Assembly: GCF_004343155.1 (NCBI RefSeq)
Contig: NZ_SMDC01000002.1
Coordinates: forward strand, 1 to 64,000
Origin: Marichromatium gracile
GTDB taxonomy: Bacteria > Pseudomonadota > Gammaproteobacteria > Chromatiales > Chromatiaceae
Reading direction: 5' to 3'
Length of the DNA: 64,000 nucleotides
Position numbers and translations under genes: made by a program. A model generated the notes under the pieces. That model searched no databases. It was not told the DNA's origin and saw nothing but the letters and a program-made list of their open reading frames with translations. Positions 9,025 to 18,764 of this stretch are shown here, piece by piece (within the stretch, counting starts at the first letter, position 1; the number at the start of each line of letters is the position of its first letter).

Positions 9025-9360
9025 ATGGACGTGTTGGAGCGTATTGGCGAGCAGGTCAAGAACAACCCGGTGGTGATCTACATGAAGGGCACGCCGCAGT
9101 TCCCGCAGTGCGGGTTCTCGATGCGTGCGGCGCAGGCACTCCAGGAATGCGGCGTGCCCTTCGCCTATGTCAACGTGTTGCAGGACCCGGAGATCTTCGA
9201 GCACCTGCCGCGCTATGCCGACTGGCCGACCTTCCCCCAGCTCTATATCGACGGCGAGTTGGTCGGTGGCTGCGACATCACCCTCGAGCTGCATGCCGGG
9301 GGTGAACTCAAGCCGATGATGGAGCAGGCGGCGGCGCGCGCCGAGGGCGGCGCCGACTAG
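9025..9360 (+). CDS. grxD: Monothiol glutaredoxin, Grx4 family
   Basis: A 111-residue CGFS glutaredoxin. It binds a [2Fe-2S] cluster with glutathione and passes it to target proteins, rather than acting as a thiol reductant. The active motif CGFS has its cysteine at residue 29 and is preceded by YMKGTPQFPQ. The cis-proline region WPTFPQLYIDGELVGGCDI is intact. It begins 66 nt after the amidotransferase gene and may share its transcript. Its stop is 14 nt from the convergent rnt stop. Confidence 0.95.
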   Translation: MDVLERIGEQVKNNPVVIYMKGTPQFPQCGFSMRAAQALQECGVPFAYVNVLQDPEIFEHLPRYADWPTFPQLYIDGELVGGCDITLELHAGGELKPMMEQAAARAEGGAD

Positions 9361-9374
9361 CGTTGTCCGAGCCC

Positions 9375-10040
9375 TTACTCGGGGGCGGGCAGTCGCTCGC
9401 CGCTCTCCCAGAAGCGCAGTGGATCGAACTCGTTCCAGCGGTTGATGATGGTGCAGAACAGTCGCGCGGTCTGCTCGGCGTCGTAGAGCGCCGAGTGCGC
9501 GTCGCTGTTGCTCCAGCCGAGCCCGGCGGCGCGTGCGGCGTTGGCGAGTACGGTCTGGCCGAACATCAGCCCGCTCAGGCTGACGGTGTCGAAGACGCTG
9601 AAGGCATGGAAGGGGTTGCGCTTGAACTCGGTACGATCGACCGCCGCCTTGATGAAGCCGAGGTCGAAGTGGGCGTTGTGCCCGACCAGGATGGCGCGGG
9701 TGCAACCGGTGTTCTTCACCGCCTTGCGGACCGGGGAGAGGATGCGGTTGAGCGCCTCGTGCTCGGGCACGGCTTCGCGCAGCGGATGGTCCGGGTCGAT
9801 GCCGTTGAAGGCGAGCGCCCTGGGGTCGAGTTCGGCGCCGACGAAGGGCAGCACATGGCAATGAACCGCGGGCGCGGGTTCGAGCCGGCCATCGGGCGCC
9901 ATGCGGATGACCACCGCGGCGATCTCGAGCAGGGCGTGGCGCTGGGCGTCGAAGCCCGCGGTCTCGACGTCGACGACGACCGGCAGGAAGCCGCGAAAGC
10001 GCTGTGCGATGCCGTCTGGAATCTGTTCTTCACCGTTCAT
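9375..10040 (-). CDS. rnt: Ribonuclease T
   Basis: A DEDDh 3'-5' exoribonuclease that trims the CCA end of tRNA and matures the 3' ends of stable RNAs, including 5S and 23S rRNA. From the ATG at 10038-10040 it has 221 residues, close to the E. coli length of 215. Exo I is [10 protein letters not shown] (Asp24, Glu26). Exo II lies in [12 protein letters not shown] and Exo III in [13 protein letters not shown]. The phrase [18 protein letters not shown] is characteristic of RNase T. A 16-residue longer start is possible but lacks family similarity. Confidence 0.95.
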   Translation of the reverse strand: MNGEEQIPDGIAQRFRGFLPVVVDVETAGFDAQRHALLEIAAVVIRMAPDGRLEPAPAVHCHVLPFVGAELDPRALAFNGIDPDHPLREAVPEHEALNRILSPVRKAVKNTGCTRAILVGHNAHFDLGFIKAAVDRTEFKRNPFHAFSVFDTVSLSGLMFGQTVLANAARAAGLGWSNSDAHSALYDAEQTARLFCTIINRWNEFDPLRFWESGERLPAPE

Positions 10041-10161
10041 CGCGACAGCATAAGTGGTTTGGTCGGCAACGCCAATCCTGTTGCCCATGCCGGCCCCGTC
10101 AGGGGGCTGCGCTGTGGTAGGATCGCGACTCGTTGCGTTGAATCAGGTGAAGGACGTCGAG

Positions 10162-10920
10162 ATGGACACACGCGGGTTCAAGTGGCTGGGAATCTTCGGA
10201 GCGGCACTGCTGCTGGCCGGTTGCGCCTCCGGCGCGGCGCGCGTGAGCGATCCACGCGACCCGCTCGAGCCTTACAACCGGGCCGTCTATCGCTTCAACA
10301 GCGATTTCGACAAGGCCTTCATCCAACCCGCCGCGCGCGCCTATCGCAAGGTCACGCCGGAGCCGGTCGATCGCGGCGTGACCAACTTCTTCGCCAACGT
10401 CGCCGACATGACCTCGGCGGTCAACAACGTGCTGCAGTTCAAGATGTCGCGCGCCGGCAGCGATGTCGGCCGGGTGTTCATCAACTCCACCGTGGGTATC
10501 CTCGGGGTGTTCGACGTCGCCACCAACGTCGGGCTGCCGAGCTACAAGGAGGACTTCGGTCAGACGCTCGGTTACTGGGGGCTCGAGTCCGGCGCCTACT
10601 TCATGTTGCCGATCGTCGGTCCGAGCAGTATCCGCGACACCTTCGGCTTCGCCGGTGACGTGGCGCTCGACCCCTTCTTCAACCTCGAGAAGAATCAGGT
10701 CTATTGGGGGGCGATCGCGTTGCGCGCGATCGATCAGCGTGCCGACCTGCTCGATGCCAGCGATATCCTCGAGGAGGCCGCGCTCGATCCCTACAGCTTC
10801 CTGCGCGAGACCTATCTGCAGCGTCGCGAGAGCCTGGTCCACGACGGCAATCCGCCGAGTGGTGCAGGCGGTGACGACGTCTGGGACGAGATCGACTTCG
10901 ACAGTCCCGCCGAGATCTGA
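10162..10920 (+). CDS. mlaA: MlaA/VacJ phospholipid-transport lipoprotein
   Basis: MlaA sits in the outer membrane and removes misplaced phospholipids from the outer leaflet, passing them to MlaC and the MlaFEDB pump. Residues 1-21 form a lipoprotein signal with lipobox LAGC (Cys21). The family core runs from DPLEPYNRAVYRFNSDFD near 30, through RAYRKVTPEPVDRGVTNFF, to GPSSIRDTFG. At 252 residues it is a normal length. The start was set by the lipoprotein signal and the upstream GAAGGA; a longer frame upstream is not supported. The other mla genes are not in the window, which is common for mlaA. Confidence 0.93.
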   Translation: MDTRGFKWLGIFGAALLLAGCASGAARVSDPRDPLEPYNRAVYRFNSDFDKAFIQPAARAYRKVTPEPVDRGVTNFFANVADMTSAVNNVLQFKMSRAGSDVGRVFINSTVGILGVFDVATNVGLPSYKEDFGQTLGYWGLESGAYFMLPIVGPSSIRDTFGFAGDVALDPFFNLEKNQVYWGAIALRAIDQRADLLDASDILEEAALDPYSFLRETYLQRRESLVHDGNPPSGAGGDDVWDEIDFDSPAEI

Positions 10921-10929
10921 TCCCGCCAT

Positions 10930-10955
10930 CCGGCGTCCCCGTCCGGGGACGCCGG
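10930..10955. terminator. Hairpin between convergent mlaA and pyrC
   Basis: A perfect 11-bp stem (CCGGCGTCCCC, loop GTCC, GGGGACGCCGG) lies 9 nt after mlaA and 22 nt after the end of pyrC, which converge here. It probably ends or protects both transcripts, although neither side has a clear T-run. Confidence 0.6.
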
Positions 10956-10977
10956 AGCCTCTTCCAGGACGGCCCGA

Positions 10978-12018
10978 TCAGGCCGTCTCGAGCCGCCAGC
11001 CCAGGGTCTCCCCGGCGCGCAGCGGCACCACACAGTCCTCGCCGAACGGATAGTGCGCCGGCACCTGCCAGGGCGTGCGGGTCAGCCGCACCCGTTCCTG
11101 GTTGCGCGGCAGTCCGTAGAAGTCGGCGCCGTGATGACTGGCGAAGCCCTCCAGCCGATCCAGCGCGCCGGCCTCGTCGAACACCTCCGCATACAGCTCC
11201 AGCGCCGCGTGCGCGCTGTAGGCGCCGGCGCAGCCGCAGTCGCTGAGCTTGGCCGTGCGCGGGTGCGGGGCGCTGTCGGTGCCGAGGAAGAAGCGCGGAT
11301 GACCGCTGGTGGCGGCCTCGACCAGCGCCTCGCGGTGACGCTCGTGCTTGAGCACCGGCAGGCAGTAGAAGTGCGGACGGATGCCGCCGGCGAGCAGGGC
11401 GTTGCGGTTGTAGCGCAGGTGGTGCGGGGTGATGGTGGCGCCCAGGGTCTCCGGGCCCTCGCGCACCAGGGCCACGCCGTCGGCGGTGGTGACGTGCTCG
11501 AAGACCACCTTCAGCTCGGGGAAGTCGCGCAGCAGCGGCACCAGCTTGTCATCGATGAAGCGCTGTTCGCGCTCGAAGATGTCGACCTCGGGGTCGGTGA
11601 CCTCGCAGTGCACCAGCAGCGGCATGGCGTTGCGCTGCATCGCCTCGAGGACCGGGGCGATGCGGGCGATGTCGGTGACGCCGCTGTCGGAGTTGGTGGT
11701 GGCGCCGGCCGGGTAGAGCTTGCAGGCGGCCACCGCGCCGCTGGCGCGTGCCCTGTCGATCTCCTCGGGCCGGGTGAGGTCGGTGAGATAGAGCGTCATC
11801 AGCGGCTCGAAGCCGCTCCCCTGCGGCAGTGCCGCCAGGATGCGCTCACGATAGGCGAGCGCGAGCGCGGTGTCGGTCACCGGCGGCTTGAGGTTGGGCA
11901 TGATGATGGCGCGCGCGAACTGGCGCGCGCTGTGTCCCACCACATCGGCCATCGCCGCGCCGTCGCGCAGGTGCAGATGCCAGTCGTCGGGGCGGGTGAT
12001 CTCGATCGTCTCGGTCAT
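10978..12018 (-). CDS. pyrC: Dihydroorotase
   Basis: A zinc amidohydrolase that closes N-carbamoylaspartate to dihydroorotate in pyrimidine synthesis. At 346 residues it is the class II (E. coli PyrC) type. Metal ligands include His14 and His16 in DWHLHLRDG. The carboxylated lysine lies in [16 protein letters not shown], with further histidines in LLVHCEVTD and FEHVTTADG. The C-terminal [10 protein letters not shown] carries the catalytic Asp. It begins 5 nt after the pckA stop on the same strand, so the two are probably on one transcript. Confidence 0.96.
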   Translation of the reverse strand: MTETIEITRPDDWHLHLRDGAAMADVVGHSARQFARAIIMPNLKPPVTDTALALAYRERILAALPQGSGFEPLMTLYLTDLTRPEEIDRARASGAVAACKLYPAGATTNSDSGVTDIARIAPVLEAMQRNAMPLLVHCEVTDPEVDIFEREQRFIDDKLVPLLRDFPELKVVFEHVTTADGVALVREGPETLGATITPHHLRYNRNALLAGGIRPHFYCLPVLKHERHREALVEAATSGHPRFFLGTDSAPHPRTAKLSDCGCAGAYSAHAALELYAEVFDEAGALDRLEGFASHHGADFYGLPRNQERVRLTRTPWQVPAHYPFGEDCVVPLRAGETLGWRLETA

Positions 12019-12023
12019 CGCGA

Positions 12024-13628
12024 TCAGCCCGCCTGCGGGCCGGCGGCGAGGATCGCGGCATCGACCTCGTCGGTGAACTTGGTGAAGTTGTCGCGGAACA
12101 TCCCGGCGAGCTTGCGTGCCTGGGCATCGTAGGCGGCCGGATCGGACCAGGTGGCGCGCGGGTCGAGGATCTCGGTCGGCACCCCGGGGCAGCTCTCGGG
12201 GATGTTGAGCCCGAAGATCGGGTCGGGACGGGTGGCCACGCCCTCGAGCTTGCGATCGAGCACCGCGTGCACCATGGCGCGGGTGTGGGGGATGGCGACG
12301 CGCTTGCCGACGCCATACGGGCCGCCGCTCCAGCCGGTGTTGATCAGCCAGACCTGGGTGCCGTGCTCGGCTAGGCGCTTGCCGAGCAGCTCGGCGTAAC
12401 GTTGCGGGTGGCGCGGCATGAAGGGCGCGCCATAGCAGGCGCTGAACACCGGCGAGGGCTCGGTGACGCCCTTCTCGGTGCCGGCCACGCGCGCGGTGTA
12501 GCCGGAGATGAAGTGATACATCGCCTGCTCCGGGGTCAGCCGCGAGATCGGCGGCAGCACGCCGAAGGCGTCGCAGGTGAGAAACAGGATGGCGTCGGGG
12601 TGTCCGCCCATGCCGGTTTCGCTGGCATTGGGGATGGCGCTGATGTGATAGGCGCCGCGGGTGTTCTCGGTCAGCGAGTCGTCGTCGAGGTCGAGCCGGC
12701 GCGTCTCCATGTCCATGGTGACGTTCTCGAGGACGGTGCCGAAGCGGCGCGTGGTGGCGTGGATCTCGGGCTCGGCATCGGCCGAGAGCCGGATCATCTT
12801 GGCGTAGCAGCCGCCCTCGAAGTTGAACACCCCCTCGTCGCTCCAGCCGTGCTCGTCGTCACCGATCAGGGTGCGCGAGGCGTCGGCCGAGAGGGTGGTC
12901 TTGCCGGTGCCGCTGAGACCGAAGAAGAGCGCGGTGCGACCGTCCTCGCCGATGTTGGCCGAGCAGTGCATCGGCAGCACGCCGCGCCCCGGCATCAGGT
13001 GGTTCATCACCGTGAACAGCGACTTCTTGATCTCGCCGGCATAGCTGGTGCCGCCGATCAGCACCAGGCGCTTCTCGAAGTTGACCAGGATGCAGGTCTC
13101 GCTGTTGGTCTTGTCGAGTCCGGGGATGGAGTGGAAGTGCGGCGCGGCGATGACGGTGAACTCGGGCGCGAAGTGCTCCAGCTCTTCGGGTTTGGGCTGG
13201 ATGAAGAGGTTGCGCGCGAACAGGCTGTGCCAGGCCTTTTCGGTGATCACGCGCGCCGGCAGCCGGTAGTTGGGGTCGGCGCCGACGAAGCAGTCCTGGA
13301 CGTAGACGTCCTTCATCTGCAGGTAGGAGGCGAGACGATGATGGACCAGGTCGAAGTGCTCGATGTCGATCGGGCGGTTGACATCGCCCCACCAGATGTC
13401 GTCGCGGCTGCCCGCCTCCTCGACGATGAACTTGTCGTTGGCCGAGCGTCCGGTGTGATGGCCGGTGCGGACCACCAGCGGACCCATGTGGGCGACCTGG
13501 CCCTCGTAGCGCGCGAGCGCCTGCTCGTAGAGCTCCGCGGTGGGGAGGTTCCAATGGACGGCGTTGAGGTTGTAGAGGCCGTGTTGTTCGAGCGGGTGGT
13601 CGCTGTTCGGACGTCCGGAAACGCGCAT
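12024..13628 (-). CDS. pckA: Phosphoenolpyruvate carboxykinase (ATP)
   Basis: PckA converts oxaloacetate and ATP to PEP and CO2, the entry to gluconeogenesis, or may run in reverse for carbon fixation. From the ATG at 13626-13628, with GGAG 8 nt upstream, it has 534 residues, typical of the ATP type. Visible motifs are the P-loop [13 protein letters not shown], the metal site [23 protein letters not shown], and the C-terminal [15 protein letters not shown] longer frame starts upstream but its first 118 residues have no PckA similarity. Acetate genes in the same region (acs and the symporter) are consistent with growth on acetate needing PckA. Confidence 0.96.
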   Translation of the reverse strand: MRVSGRPNSDHPLEQHGLYNLNAVHWNLPTAELYEQALARYEGQVAHMGPLVVRTGHHTGRSANDKFIVEEAGSRDDIWWGDVNRPIDIEHFDLVHHRLASYLQMKDVYVQDCFVGADPNYRLPARVITEKAWHSLFARNLFIQPKPEELEHFAPEFTVIAAPHFHSIPGLDKTNSETCILVNFEKRLVLIGGTSYAGEIKKSLFTVMNHLMPGRGVLPMHCSANIGEDGRTALFFGLSGTGKTTLSADASRTLIGDDEHGWSDEGVFNFEGGCYAKMIRLSADAEPEIHATTRRFGTVLENVTMDMETRRLDLDDDSLTENTRGAYHISAIPNASETGMGGHPDAILFLTCDAFGVLPPISRLTPEQAMYHFISGYTARVAGTEKGVTEPSPVFSACYGAPFMPRHPQRYAELLGKRLAEHGTQVWLINTGWSGGPYGVGKRVAIPHTRAMVHAVLDRKLEGVATRPDPIFGLNIPESCPGVPTEILDPRATWSDPAAYDAQARKLAGMFRDNFTKFTDEVDAAILAAGPQAG

Positions 13629-13800
13629 TGCTGGCTCCAATCTGGGTTTTCTGGGCAAGGGAGGCTGGACAAGTGCTCGGATCTTGCCGCAACGGGATCG
13701 ATAGGCGTGGAGCCTACACCAAATCGACCCCGCTGCGGACGCTCGAGCGGTGCGATACCCGCTTCCTTTGCGACGGATCAGGATCGCACCGGGGGCGTGG

Positions 13801-14055
13801 TCACGAACTGGCCGGTCGCGCGCCCGAGCCGCTGCTCGTCCCCTGATTTTTGCCGCTGCCGCTGGTGCGGCAGTGACCGGAGACCTTGACCCCGTCCTTG
13901 CGGGTATAGGGATCGACCCAGTGACATTCGCCCTTGCGCTCGCAGGCGCCCTTGTCGAGACCCTTGCAGGCCGAGGCGGCATGGCTCGTCGGGGCGGCCC
14001 CGAGCACGAGTGTGGCGGTGGCGATGGACAGCACGAGACGCGGGTTGATGCGCAT
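13801..14055 (-). CDS. Small secreted cysteine-containing protein, unknown function
   Basis: An 84-residue protein. The ATG at 14053-14055 has GAGGGAAGC just upstream. Residues 1-26 look like a signal peptide ending near SHA-AS. The mature part holds four cysteines in the pattern [17 protein letters not shown], with a basic middle (YTRKDGVK) and a Ser/Gly-rich tail. This suggests a periplasmic protein with two disulfides. I do not recognise a named family. It lies 74 nt after coaE and 172 nt before pckA on the same strand. Confidence 0.7.
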   Translation of the reverse strand: MRINPRLVLSIATATLVLGAAPTSHAASACKGLDKGACERKGECHWVDPYTRKDGVKVSGHCRTSGSGKNQGTSSGSGARPASS

Positions 14056-14129
14056 GCTTCCCTCCGGTGCGTGTCGGTTTGAGTGAGACTCCCTGCCTTG
14101 CACGTGGCGTGAGCAAAGCTAGGTCGCGC

Positions 14130-14756
14130 TCAACCGCTTTGCAAGTCGCTCTTCCCGGCGGTCAGCGTCAGATAGCGCTGATGCAGATGCCGTACCTGCT
14201 CGGCGAGATCCTGCGGGTCGCCGCTGTTGTCGATCAGGTCGTCGGCGAGCGCGCGGCGCCGGGCGCGCGGGATCTGCGCGGCGATGATGCGGGCGATCTC
14301 GTCGTCGGCAAGGCCGCTGCGCGCCCGCACGCGCTCGATCTGTGCCGACTCGGCGAGGTCGACCACCAGCACCCGATCGGCGAGACGCTGCTGTCCGGTC
14401 TCGAACAGCAACGGGATCACCAGCACCGCGTAGGGGGTGCGCAGCGCGGCGCGCTCGGCACACATCCGCGCCTCGATGCGCGGGTGCAGGATGGACTCGA
14501 GCCGCTGGCGGGCCTCGGCGTCGGAGAACACCAGCGCGCGCATCGCGGCGCGATCCAGGCTGCCGTCGGCGGCGATCATCTCGCGACCGAAGGTCGCGGC
14601 GATCGCCGCCAGGGTCTCGGGGTCGTCACGGGTGAGGGCGTGGGAGATGTGGTCGGCATCGATCACGCCGGCGCCGAGTCGCTCGAGCTGCGCGGCGACG
14701 GTGCTCTTGCCGCTACCGATGCCGCCGGTGAGGGCGATGGTCAGCATGGCGCTCAT
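14130..14756 (-). CDS. coaE: Dephospho-CoA kinase
   Basis: CoaE phosphorylates the 3'-hydroxyl of dephospho-CoA, the last step of coenzyme A synthesis. At 208 residues it is the usual length. The P-loop is GGIGSGKST near 10-18. IDADHISHALTR and HPRIEARM are typical of the substrate and lid regions, with LVIPLLFETG downstream. The ATG overlaps the pilD stop (ATGA), so the genes are translationally coupled. The pilB-pilC-pilD-coaE order is common in gammaproteobacteria. Confidence 0.95.
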   Translation of the reverse strand: MSAMLTIALTGGIGSGKSTVAAQLERLGAGVIDADHISHALTRDDPETLAAIAATFGREMIAADGSLDRAAMRALVFSDAEARQRLESILHPRIEARMCAERAALRTPYAVLVIPLLFETGQQRLADRVLVVDLAESAQIERVRARSGLADDEIARIIAAQIPRARRRALADDLIDNSGDPQDLAEQVRHLHQRYLTLTAGKSDLQSG

Positions 14757-15622
14757 CCCAGTCCGCTGAGGCGCAGGTAGGCGCCGGTGATCTGCTCGCC
14801 CCACAGCAGTGCGACCCAGCCGGCGACGGCGAGGAAGGGACCGAAGGGCATGGCGCTGTCGCGCCCCTGGCGTCGCAGTGCGATCAGTGCACCGCCGATC
14901 AGCGCTCCGGAGACCGCCGAGAGCAGTATCACCAGGGGCAACGCCTGCCAGCCGAGCCAGGCCCCGAACAGGGCCAGCAGCTTGAAGTCGCCATAGCCCA
15001 TGCCCTCCTTGCCGGTGAGTAGCCGAAAGGCGTGATAGAGGCTCCACAGCAGCAGGTAGCCGGCCGCCGCGCCGATGATCGCCGCCTGGGCATCGGTGAA
15101 CACCCCGAACAGGCTGAGGATCAGCCCGAGCCACAGCAGCGGCAGGGTGATGCGGTCGGGCAGCAACTGGGTGTCGAGGTCGATCACCGCCAGTGCGACC
15201 AGGCCCCAGGTCAGCACCAGCGCGGCGAGTAGCTGCACGCTGGCGCCGAAGTGCAGCGCCGCGACGAGACCGAGCAACGCGGTGAGCAGCTCGACGGCCG
15301 GATAGCGCCAACCGATCGGCGTCTTGCAGGCGCTGCAGCGTCCGCGCAGCAGCAGGAAGCTCAGCAGCGGGATGTTCTCGTGGGCGCGGATGCGGTGACC
15401 GCAGTGCGGACAGCTCGATGGAGGGCGTGCCAGTCCGGGCGGCGGTGTCGCGTCGTCGGACTCGCCGGCGAGTTCGGCGCACTGCGCGCGCCACTCGTGT
15501 TCGAGCATCCGTGGCAGACGCAGGATGACGACGTTGAGGAAGCTGCCGAGGATCAGTCCGAGCAGCGTGACGGTGACATAGAGCAGCATGGGGGACTGCT
15601 GGAATGGCTCTAGCCAGGGCAT
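14753..15622 (-). CDS. pilD: Type IV prepilin peptidase/N-methyltransferase
   Basis: An inner-membrane aspartyl protease that cleaves and N-methylates type IV prepilins and type II secretion pseudopilins. At 289 residues it has the N-terminal four-cysteine zinc motif (CPHCG and CSACK) around 72-100. About seven hydrophobic helices follow. The catalytic GxGD-type motif is in GMGYGDFKLLALFGAWLG, and the other aspartate lies in VIDLDTQLLPD. It follows pilC after 57 nt and overlaps coaE by 4 nt. Confidence 0.95.
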   Translation of the reverse strand: MPWLEPFQQSPMLLYVTVTLLGLILGSFLNVVILRLPRMLEHEWRAQCAELAGESDDATPPPGLARPPSSCPHCGHRIRAHENIPLLSFLLLRGRCSACKTPIGWRYPAVELLTALLGLVAALHFGASVQLLAALVLTWGLVALAVIDLDTQLLPDRITLPLLWLGLILSLFGVFTDAQAAIIGAAAGYLLLWSLYHAFRLLTGKEGMGYGDFKLLALFGAWLGWQALPLVILLSAVSGALIGGALIALRRQGRDSAMPFGPFLAVAGWVALLWGEQITGAYLRLSGLG

Positions 15623-15679
15623 GGTCGAGTCCTTGCTGGGGCGGGTCGGGAGAGGCGACGCCGGGGCGTCGCCACGGGA

Positions 15680-16948
15680 TCAGACGACGGAGGCGAGCTT
15701 GAAGATCGGCAGGTACATGGCCACCACCAGGCTGCCGACCAGGCCGCCGATGATCACCATGATCATGGGTTCGAGCAGGCTGCTGAGGCTGTCGACGGCG
15801 TTGTCGACCTGCTCCTCGTAGAAGTCGGCGACCTTGCCGAGCATGGTGTCGAGCGCGCCCGACTCCTCGCCGATCGAGGTCATTTGGATCACCATGTGGG
15901 GGAAGAGGTCGCGCTGACGCATCGCCAGCTGCAGCGACTGACCGGTGGCGACCTCCTCGCGCATCTTCAGCACCGCGTCCTGGTAGACGATGTTGCCGGT
16001 GGCCCCGGAGACCGACTCGAGTGCGTCGACCAGCGGCACGCCGGCGGCGAACATGGTCGAGAGGGTACGGGCGAAGCGGGCCAGCGCGGCCTTGTTGAGG
16101 ATCGGGCCGATCACCGGGATGCGCAGCACCAGTCGGTCGATCCCCTCGCGCAGCCCGCGGCTGCGCTTATAGAGCGCGGCGAAGCCGTAGCCGGCGCCGC
16201 CGAGGCCGAGGAACACCGCCCACCACCACTGCTGCAACAGGTCGGAGAGGCTGATCACCAGCAGGGTGAAGGCCGGCAGATCGGCGCCGAAGCTCGAGAA
16301 CAGGTCCTTGAACTGAGGGATGACGAACAGCAGGATCACCACGGTGACGATCACCGCCACGGCGATCACCGCCGCAGGATAGAACATCGCCTTCTTGATC
16401 TTGCCCTTGATCGATTCGGTCTTCTCCTTGTAGATGGCGATCTTGTCGAGCAGCACGTCGAGCACGCCGGCCTGCTCGCCGGCGGCGACCAGGTTGCACA
16501 CCAGATCGTCGAAATAGAGCGGATGCTTGCCGAGCGCCAGGGCCATCGCGGTGCCGCTCTCGATGTCTTGCTTGATCGCCAGGATCATGTCCTGCATCGA
16601 GGGGTTGTCGTGACCGCGACCGACGATGTCGAAGGCCTGCACCAGGGGCACGCCCGCGGCCATCATGGTGGCGAGCTGGCGGGTGAACACGGCGATGTCG
16701 GCGGTGGTGATCTTCTTCTTGCGGGCGCCGAGCAGCGGCTGGGGCTTCTTGCGCACCTTGGTCGGGTTGACGCCCTGACGGCGCAGCTCGGCGCGCACCA
16801 GGTTCATCGTCGCCGCGCGGCTCTCGCCCTTGATGCGGGCGCCCTTGCGGTCGACCCCCTCCCAGAGGAAGACGCTGGCCTTGTCCTTGTCCTTGTCCTT
16901 GGCCTTGTTCTGGGGGGGCTTGGGTTTCTGTTTCGCTGCCAGCGCCAT
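15680..16948 (-). CDS. pilC: Type IV pilus inner-membrane platform protein PilC
   Basis: PilC is the membrane platform that couples the PilB motor to pilin assembly. At 422 residues it has two T2SSF domains. The first is near 80-200 (FTRQLATMMAAGVPLVQAFD) and the second near 285-410 (FARTLSTMFAAGVPLVDALE). Hydrophobic segments lie near 190-230 and at the C-terminus. The N-terminus is basic and carries a short KD repeat (AKDKDKDKAS) encoded by a CTTGTC hexamer repeat, unusual but probably harmless. It starts 7 nt after pilB. Confidence 0.95.
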   Translation of the reverse strand: MALAAKQKPKPPQNKAKDKDKDKASVFLWEGVDRKGARIKGESRAATMNLVRAELRRQGVNPTKVRKKPQPLLGARKKKITTADIAVFTRQLATMMAAGVPLVQAFDIVGRGHDNPSMQDMILAIKQDIESGTAMALALGKHPLYFDDLVCNLVAAGEQAGVLDVLLDKIAIYKEKTESIKGKIKKAMFYPAAVIAVAVIVTVVILLFVIPQFKDLFSSFGADLPAFTLLVISLSDLLQQWWWAVFLGLGGAGYGFAALYKRSRGLREGIDRLVLRIPVIGPILNKAALARFARTLSTMFAAGVPLVDALESVSGATGNIVYQDAVLKMREEVATGQSLQLAMRQRDLFPHMVIQMTSIGEESGALDTMLGKVADFYEEQVDNAVDSLSSLLEPMIMVIIGGLVGSLVVAMYLPIFKLASVV

Positions 16949-16954
16949 GGGTGC

Positions 16955-18670
16955 TTACTCTTTGGTGACGCGGTTGAGTTCTTCGAGGCTGGTGAGACCG
17001 TTCTTGACCTTGCGCAGCCCCGATTTGCGCAGATCGGCGACGCCCTCGCGCCGCGCCTGGTCGGCGAGCTGCATCGAGTTGCCGCCCTCGAGGATCAGCC
17101 GGCTGATCTCCTCGGAGATGGGCATCACCTGGAAGATGCCAACGCGCCCCTTGTAGCCCTTGGTGCAGCGCTCGCAGCCGACCGGCTTGTAGATGGTCAG
17201 CCCGGCCTCGACCTCCTCGTCGCTGAAGCCCTCGGCGCGCAACGCCTCGGGCGGCAACTCGTGCGGCTCGCGACAGTGCAGACAGAGCCGGCGCGCCAGT
17301 CGCTGGGCCATGATCAACAGCACCGAGGAGGCGATGTTGAATGGCGCCACACCCATGTTGGCCAGACGGGTGAGGGTCTGGGGGGCGTCGTTGGTGTGCA
17401 GGGTGGAGAGCACCAGATGGCCGGTCTGGGCGGCCTTGACGGCGATCTCGGCGGTCTCGAGGTCGCGGATCTCGCCGACCATGACGATGTCCGGGTCCTG
17501 GCGCAGGAAGGCCCGCAGCGCCGCGGCGAAGGTCAGCCCGGTCTTGGGATTCATGTTGACCTGGTTGATGCCAGGCACCTGGATCTCGACCGGATCCTCG
17601 ACGGTGGAGATGTTGATATCCGGCTCATTGAGGATGTTGAGCGCGGTGTAGAGCGAGACGGTCTTGCCCGAACCGGTCGGGCCGGTGACCAGGATCATGC
17701 CGTAGGGTTTCTTGATCGCCTTGAGGAAGGTGTCGCGCTGCTCGGGTTCGAAGCCGAGCGCATCGATGCCGACCTGTGCCGAGGAGGAGTCGAGGATACG
17801 CAGCACCACCTTCTCGCCGTAGAGGGTGGGCAGGGTGTTGACGCGAAAGTCGATGTCGCGCGAGCGACTGAGCTTGAGCTTGATGCGCCCGTCCTGGGGA
17901 ATGCGCCGCTCGGCGATGTTCATCCGCGACATCACCTTGAGTCGGGCGATCAGGCGGTTGGCGATGGTCTGCGGCGGGTTGGCCACCTCCTGGAGCAGGC
18001 CGTCCTGGCGGAAGCGCACACGGAAGAACTTCTCGTAGGGCTCGAAATGGATGTCCGAGGCCCCGGCGGTGATGGCGTCGACCAGGATCTTGTTGACGTA
18101 GCGCACGATCGGCGCCTCGTCGATATTGGCCTCGCTGCCGTCGTCGCGCTCCTCGTCCTCGTCCGGGGCGATCTCGAGCTTTTCCAGGTCGGCGTCCATG
18201 ATCTCGCTCATGGTCGTGTCCTGGGCCTCGATCGCGCTGTCGATCGCCGCCTGGAGCTTGTCCTCCTCGACCAGCACCGCGTCGGTGGCCAGCCCGGTGT
18301 TGAAGCGGATCTCTTCGAGCGCCTGGTCGTTGGTGGGGTCGGAGACGGCGAGGAACAGCCGGTTGCCGCGCCGCAACAGCGGCAGTGCGTGGTGTTTGCG
18401 GATCAGTCGCTCGTCGACCAGATTGGTCGGCAGCTCGGAGACCTCGACCGAGCCGAGGTCGAGCAGGGGGACGCCGAACTCGTGTGCCGCCGCAACCGCG
18501 ATCGCCCGGCTCGAGAGCAGCCCCTGGCCGACCAGGTGGCCGACGAAGGTCCGCCGCTGACGGATCGCCTCTTCCTGGGCGTCGGTCGCCTGTTGCTCGC
18601 TGAGCAGCTCGTCCCTGACCAGACGCAAGGCCAGTCCCGAGAGCTTGACGTTGGCGGCATCTAGCGACAT
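16955..18670 (-). CDS. pilB: Type IV pilus assembly ATPase PilB
   Basis: PilB is the hexameric cytoplasmic ATPase that powers pilus extension. From the ATG at 18668-18670 it has 571 residues. The N-terminal MshEN/T2SSE_N domain covers about 1-150, and GEIRDLETAEIA and HTNDAPQTLTRL belong to the ATPase core. Walker A is GPTGSGKTVSLY. A zinc-binding tetracysteine is seen as CLHC and CERC near 465-510. The gene leads a pilB-pilC-pilD-coaE operon. No pilA, pilT or pilMNOPQ is in the window. Confidence 0.95.
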   Translation of the reverse strand: MSLDAANVKLSGLALRLVRDELLSEQQATDAQEEAIRQRRTFVGHLVGQGLLSSRAIAVAAAHEFGVPLLDLGSVEVSELPTNLVDERLIRKHHALPLLRRGNRLFLAVSDPTNDQALEEIRFNTGLATDAVLVEEDKLQAAIDSAIEAQDTTMSEIMDADLEKLEIAPDEDEERDDGSEANIDEAPIVRYVNKILVDAITAGASDIHFEPYEKFFRVRFRQDGLLQEVANPPQTIANRLIARLKVMSRMNIAERRIPQDGRIKLKLSRSRDIDFRVNTLPTLYGEKVVLRILDSSSAQVGIDALGFEPEQRDTFLKAIKKPYGMILVTGPTGSGKTVSLYTALNILNEPDINISTVEDPVEIQVPGINQVNMNPKTGLTFAAALRAFLRQDPDIVMVGEIRDLETAEIAVKAAQTGHLVLSTLHTNDAPQTLTRLANMGVAPFNIASSVLLIMAQRLARRLCLHCREPHELPPEALRAEGFSDEEVEAGLTIYKPVGCERCTKGYKGRVGIFQVMPISEEISRLILEGGNSMQLADQARREGVADLRKSGLRKVKNGLTSLEELNRVTKE

Positions 18671-18764
18671 GGGATCGAGGCTCCGATGGGATGGTGGCAC
18701 CGTCGCCCGCGCGTGCTCGGACGGTGCGGCGAACGAGGCTGGTGGCGGGCGGGAGGGCGCGGGA

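Noticed and set aside
15884-18664. 926-residue frame opposite pilB and pilC
   Set aside because: Antisense shadow; the real proteins on the minus strand have complete family motifs.
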